DNA of 64,000 bases from Acidobacteriaceae bacterium. GTDB lineage: Bacteria; Acidobacteriota; Terriglobia; Terriglobales; Acidobacteriaceae. Made by a program: the position numbers and the translations under genes. Each line of letters begins with the position of its first letter. Position 1 is the first letter of the stretch. The stretch lies in contig JASHPJ010000078.1 in the NCBI GenBank assembly GCA_030038195.1, positions 62,001 through 126,000 of the forward strand, in the 5' to 3' direction. This document shows, piece by piece, positions 60,433 to 64,000 of this stretch. The notes below the pieces were generated by a model, which was not told the DNA's origin, did no database searches, and worked only from the letters and a program-made list of their open reading frames with translations.

Positions 60433-62967
60433 ATGCCTGTCTGCTGCGAAGTCGCGCTGCCGGTTCCGCTTGACCGCACGTTTACCTATGCGGTGCGGGA
60501 GGGGCAGCGTGTGGGGCGCGGGGCGCGGGTAATTGCGCCGTTCCGTAACGAGAAGCTGATCGGGGTGGTGACGGCGGCGGATGTTCAGGAGCCGGCGGAG
60601 TTCGAGGTCAAGTATCTCGAAGCCGTGCTGGACGAGGAGCCGCTGTTAAGCGAGCAGTTACTGGAGCTGGCGGAGTGGACGGCGCAGTATTATCTGGCTC
60701 CGCTGGGCGAGGTGCTGCGGGCGATGCTGCCGCTAATGGCCGAGGTGCGGCGCACGGTATATTACCGGATCACCGATCTAGGCCGAGATGTGCTGGCGCG
60801 GGCTGTGGAGGGGGATGACAGGTCGGGGTCCGTGCTTTCCAACCTTTCTTCCGCCGCGGCGGATGAGAAGGATGGGGCACGGGCGCATGCGCGCAGCAAG
60901 AAAAAACTTTCGCGGGAAGAGTGGGACATGGAGCGCCGAGTGCTTTCGCGGCTGGCGGAAGGCGAGCCGGTAAAGGTGTCTGTGCTGCGCTCGGCGATGG
61001 GGGCTTCGCTGCCGGTGCTTGCGGGGCTGACGCGCAAGAAGTGGATTGCGCGCGAAACGGCGGCGGTCGAGCGCGATGCGCAGCGCACGGAGCGGTTCGC
61101 GGTTTTACTCCCTGAGGCCCGGTTGCCCAAACTGACAGAGAAGCAGCAGGCGATCCTGGCGGAGCTGGCGGCGTGCAATGGCGAGCTGCCGCTGGCGGAG
61201 CTGCGGAAGAAGGACTTGTCTTCATCCACGCTGCAGACGCTGGTGCGGCGCGGGCTGGTGCGGATCGAGGAGCGGGCGGCGGCGTTTCACCTGGGCGGGC
61301 TGACGCCGGCGGCTGCGCCTTTTGCGCTGAATGCGGCGCAGGCCGCCGCGCTGGCTACGCTGACGGCTTCGCTGGGGGCGTTCCACGCCTTTTTACTTTT
61401 TGGAGTCACGGGCTCAGGAAAGACGGCGGTGTATCTGGCGACGATGCACGCGGCGCTGGAGCGCGGGCTGGCGTCGATCCTGCTGGTGCCGGAGATCGGG
61501 CTCACACCACAGACGGCGGGGCTGCTGGACCGCGCCTTTGGGCAGCGCGTGGCGCTGCTTCATTCTGCACTGACGCCGGAGGAGCGCAGCGAGCAGTGGC
61601 GGCGGATTCGCTCGGGCGATGCACCGATCGTGGTGGGAACGCGGTCGGCGATCTTTGCGCCTGCGCCGAACCTGGGCTTGATTCTTGTGGACGAGGAGCA
61701 CGACCAGAGCTACAAGCAGGAGGAGACGCCACGCTATAACGCGCGCGATATTGCGGTAATGCGCGCCAAGCTGGCCGGCGCGGCGGTGGTGCTGGGGTCG
61801 GCGACGCCGTCGCTCGAAAGCTGGCAGAACGCAGAGAATGGAAAGTACGCGCGTATCGAGCTGCGCGACCGGGTGATGAATCGGCCGCTGCCTGAAGTGG
61901 AATTGGTGGACATGCGGAAGGAGTTTCAGGAGACCGGCCAGGAGCAGCTTTTTTCGCGGTCGCTGGTGGAGCAGACCAGGAACGCACTGGAGCGCGGCGA
62001 GCAGGCGCTGATCCTGCTTAACCGGCGCGGCTACTCGTTTGCCGTGATCTGCCGCGCCTGCGGAGAAAAGCTCGAGTGCCAGAACTGCGCGATTGCGCTC
62101 ACGCATCACAAGCCGGTGGGTGAAGATTCTCTGGCCCACGCCGGCCAGCGGCTGGAGTGCCATTACTGCGGCTTCCGGCGCATGGTTCCGGACAGGTGTC
62201 CCAAGTGCGACAGCGAGTATCTCTACTACCTGGGCGCGGGATCGCAGCAGGGCGAAGAGCGGCTGGCGGAGATATTCCCTGGGGCGCGCATCGGGCGCAT
62301 GGATCGCGACACGGTGCGCGGGCGGCACGACCTGGAACGGCTGCTGGCGCGGCTGCACTCGGGAGAGATCAATCTGCTGGTGGGCACGCAGATGATTGCC
62401 AAGGGCCACGACATTCACGGCGTCACGCTGGTGGGCGTGGTGGGCTGCGACCACGCGCTTTCCATGCCGGACTTTCGCGCGGCGGAGCGGGTGTTTCAGT
62501 TGATCTCGCAGGTTTCAGGACGCGCGGGCCGCGGCGCGCTGGCCGGGCGCGTGGTGGTGCAAACGTATTATCCCGACCACTACGCGATTCTGGCGGCCAC
62601 GAAGCACGACTATGCGGCCTTTGCGGAGCGGGAGCTGAAGTACCGGCGATGGATGCACTATCCGCCGTTTGGGGCGCTGGCCAATGTGCTGGTGCAGTCG
62701 GCCAAGCTGGAGGAAGCGGCGGGGTGGTCGTCTGTCCTAGGCAAGTATTTCGTCCAGAACGAGAACAGCGGAGCTGTGCGCGTGCTGGGGCCGTGCACCG
62801 CGCCGATTGCGCGCATCAAGGGCGTGTACCGCTTCCACCTGATTCTGAAGGCGAGCTCGCGCAAGGCGTTGAATGCGGCGCTGCGCGGCATGCTGGCGCA
62901 TGCCGAGACGGCCGGCGTGCCGCGGCGCAATGTGACGGTGGATGTGGATGCGCTGCGGCTGATGTGA
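60433..62967 (+). CDS. priA: Primosomal replication restart helicase PriA
   Basis: 844 residues from ATG 60433, where the family N-terminus (CCEVALPVPLDRTFTYAV) begins. No Shine-Dalgarno is visible, and the preceding 118 bp is repeat DNA. The 3'-end-binding domain is at 1-105. A winged-helix region contains a foreign-looking stretch at about 132-150. The helicase has GVTGSGKT (324-331) and DEEH (420-423). The zinc-binding region has four CxxC pairs (CRACGEKLECQNC and CHYCGFRRMVPDRCPKC). SGRAGR-type motif VI and the C-terminal domain follow. It reloads the replisome at stalled forks. Residues 132-150 are encoded by an interspersed repeat (see copy 3). Confidence 0.95.
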   Translation: MPVCCEVALPVPLDRTFTYAVREGQRVGRGARVIAPFRNEKLIGVVTAADVQEPAEFEVKYLEAVLDEEPLLSEQLLELAEWTAQYYLAPLGEVLRAMLPLMAEVRRTVYYRITDLGRDVLARAVEGDDRSGSVLSNLSSAAADEKDGARAHARSKKKLSREEWDMERRVLSRLAEGEPVKVSVLRSAMGASLPVLAGLTRKKWIARETAAVERDAQRTERFAVLLPEARLPKLTEKQQAILAELAACNGELPLAELRKKDLSSSTLQTLVRRGLVRIEERAAAFHLGGLTPAAAPFALNAAQAAALATLTASLGAFHAFLLFGVTGSGKTAVYLATMHAALERGLASILLVPEIGLTPQTAGLLDRAFGQRVALLHSALTPEERSEQWRRIRSGDAPIVVGTRSAIFAPAPNLGLILVDEEHDQSYKQEETPRYNARDIAVMRAKLAGAAVVLGSATPSLESWQNAENGKYARIELRDRVMNRPLPEVELVDMRKEFQETGQEQLFSRSLVEQTRNALERGEQALILLNRRGYSFAVICRACGEKLECQNCAIALTHHKPVGEDSLAHAGQRLECHYCGFRRMVPDRCPKCDSEYLYYLGAGSQQGEERLAEIFPGARIGRMDRDTVRGRHDLERLLARLHSGEINLLVGTQMIAKGHDIHGVTLVGVVGCDHALSMPDFRAAERVFQLISQVSGRAGRGALAGRVVVQTYYPDHYAILAATKHDYAAFAERELKYRRWMHYPPFGALANVLVQSAKLEEAAGWSSVLGKYFVQNENSGAVRVLGPCTAPIARIKGVYRFHLILKASSRKALNAALRGMLAHAETAGVPRRNVTVDVDALRLM
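60827..60880. repeat. GTGCTTTC...GGGGCAC repeat, copy 3, in frame within priA
   Basis: GTCCGTGCTTTCCAACCTT, then the palindrome TCCGCCGCGGCGGA (60850-60863), then GAGAAGGATGGGGCAC. It matches the start and end of the two nearby intergenic copies and encodes PriA residues of about 132-150 (GSVLSNLSSAAADEKDGA). The frame is kept. Confidence 0.6.
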
Positions 62968-63082
62968 TGAAGGCAGCGGGTTAGCGAGTTCGCAAGTCAG
63001 CGGCGATGTGCCAGGATTGGTGATTGTGGGTTCGCAAAGAGTGTTCGAGAGCACGATGACCCATGCGGCATGTCGCACATTC

Positions 63083-63114
63083 GCTAACCTGCTAACCTGC
63101 TAACTCGCTAATGC
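63083..63114. repeat. Octanucleotide tandem repeat at the end of the site-2 protease gene
   Basis: GCTAACCT, GCTAACCT, GCTAACTC, GCTAATGC run into the protease stop codon. AACTCGCTAA (63102-63111) is the inverse of TTAGCGAGTT (62981-62990), so the priA-protease gap is closed by an inverted repeat. Confidence 0.7.
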
Positions 63115-64000
63115 AGCAACTGCAGCAGCGAGCTGTCGTAAAACGGCGTGGGCGTGAAGGTGAGCAGGAAGAGCGCGAGGCCTATTGCGCCGAGGGCGGT
63201 TCGGGTGCGGCTCAAGTGCGTTTCAGCGGGGATGCGCGGATGGCGCATGGCGGGGATAAGCAGGATGAGTCCCCACAGCGCCCACCCGGCCCAGTAGCGC
63301 AGGCCGGCGAGGATTAGCACCAGCGGCAGCAGGCGCGTGCAGATGCGGTGCAGGCGCGGAGAGATGGCGAAGAGGATGTGTCCGCCGTCGAGCTGGCCGC
63401 CGGGGATAAGATTGAGCGCGGTGATGAAGAGGCCGATCCAGCCGGCGATGAGCACGGGGTGCGGCGCGATCTGCTCAAAGGACGGAAGCTGCGGATTCCA
63501 GTGAAGCAGCAGCGCGTGAAGCGCGCGGATGGTGAGTGGCTGGCCGCCGAAGCGGACGATGGTGGCGGAGACCTTGGCCGGGTTCGCGCTGCTGAGCAGG
63601 AACCCTGCGGCGACGGCCAGGACGGAAGCAGCGTAGCCGGCGAGCGGGCCGTAGATGCCTACGTCCATGAGCGCGTCGCGGCCGGGGATGCGCGAGCGGA
63701 TGCGGATGACGGCGCCCATGGTGCCGCTGAGGGTGGGCGCGGGCAGCACCCAGGGCAGCGTGGAATCGATGCCGTGAGCGCGGCAGGCGAAGTAGTGGCC
63801 CAGCTCATGGGCAAGCAGGATGCCCAGTAGCGTGAGCGAGAAGGCGAAGCCGCTGGCAAAGAGGCCAGGGTGGTTGCTGAGCCATCCCCAGGGCCAGAGG
63901 TCGCTGTCGCTGACCACCGGAGGCATGCCTTCGAGGAAGTTCTGCATGAAGCGCGCGCCGTTGGCGGTGGTAGTGATCGCGCTGGCGGCCAGCAGCAGAA
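63108..64000 (-). CDS. Site-2 protease family (M50) membrane metalloprotease, N-terminus beyond window edge (partial)
   Basis: The frame is open to the right end. An ATG at 63947 exists, but the upstream codons (LLLAASAITTTANGARF) continue in the same frame as a typical membrane segment of the family, so the true start lies outside. Zinc motif HELGH is in LLAHELGHYFACR, and the third ligand is in NLIPGGQLDGGHI. At least six hydrophobic segments are visible. Such proteases cut substrates within the membrane. The specific substrate is unknown. The stop codon overlaps an octamer repeat. Confidence 0.9.
   Translation of the reverse strand, partial: LLLAASAITTTANGARFMQNFLEGMPPVVSDSDLWPWGWLSNHPGLFASGFAFSLTLLGILLAHELGHYFACRAHGIDSTLPWVLPAPTLSGTMGAVIRIRSRIPGRDALMDVGIYGPLAGYAASVLAVAAGFLLSSANPAKVSATIVRFGGQPLTIRALHALLLHWNPQLPSFEQIAPHPVLIAGWIGLFITALNLIPGGQLDGGHILFAISPRLHRICTRLLPLVLILAGLRYWAGWALWGLILLIPAMRHPRIPAETHLSRTRTALGAIGLALFLLTFTPTPFYDSSLLQLLH

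Overview
The window looks like a chromosomal segment of a high-GC Gram-negative soil bacterium. I infer Acidobacteriota, probably class Terriglobia. The reasons are the gene mix (choice-of-anchor-D/IPT/Ig giant secreted protein, S53 protease with Ig-like repeats and a Gly-rich CGGGSSSGGG tail, ROK polyphosphate-type glucokinase, MsbA-like exporter next to GmhB) and the many foldback repeats between genes. No rRNA, tRNA, CRISPR array, prophage or complete insertion sequence was seen.

Layout. 1-8.3 kb: signalling and motility. A truncated, partly degenerate histidine kinase and its OmpR-type regulator, a PilZ protein, a MotAB stator pair, a PAS-GGDEF(degenerate)-EAL phosphodiesterase, a small unknown protein, and a second stator pair of MotCD type. 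8.4-14.2 kb: a carbohydrate cluster (Gfo/Idh/MocA oxidoreductase, TIM-barrel isomerase, GH88-like hydrolase, SDR, MFS transporter). 14.2-18.3 kb: a large secreted S53 protease on the other strand. 18.8-28 kb: lutABC, rhaI, an IclR-HTH/sugar-binding regulator, rhaEW and rhaB, tightly arranged. Together they encode a complete route from L-rhamnose to DHAP and, through lactaldehyde and lactate, to pyruvate. 28-32 kb: a lactonase, a GntP permease and a D-amino-acid deaminase-like PLP enzyme. 32.6-51.4 kb: one 18.8-kb gene for a 6260-residue secreted protein of about 55 beta-sandwich repeats ending in a LamG-like domain. 51.5-64 kb: housekeeping genes (gmhB, msbA-like, yicC, gmk, rpoZ, coaBC, type-4 uracil-DNA glycosylase, ppgK, priA) and a truncated site-2 protease.

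The gaps between genes are unusually structured. Three elements (about 5986-6087, 12005-12112, 60315-60424) have outer arms of different sequence that still pair perfectly, and each pair encloses exactly 82 nt. This is the strongest candidate here for an undescribed structured element. Other repeats include a TA-flanked 153-bp MITE-like element that supplies the stop codon of the GH88-like gene, a GTGCTTTC...GGGGCAC repeat with one copy lying in frame inside priA, nested hairpins between rhaEW and rhaB, and 7- or 8-bp tandem repeats at gene borders.
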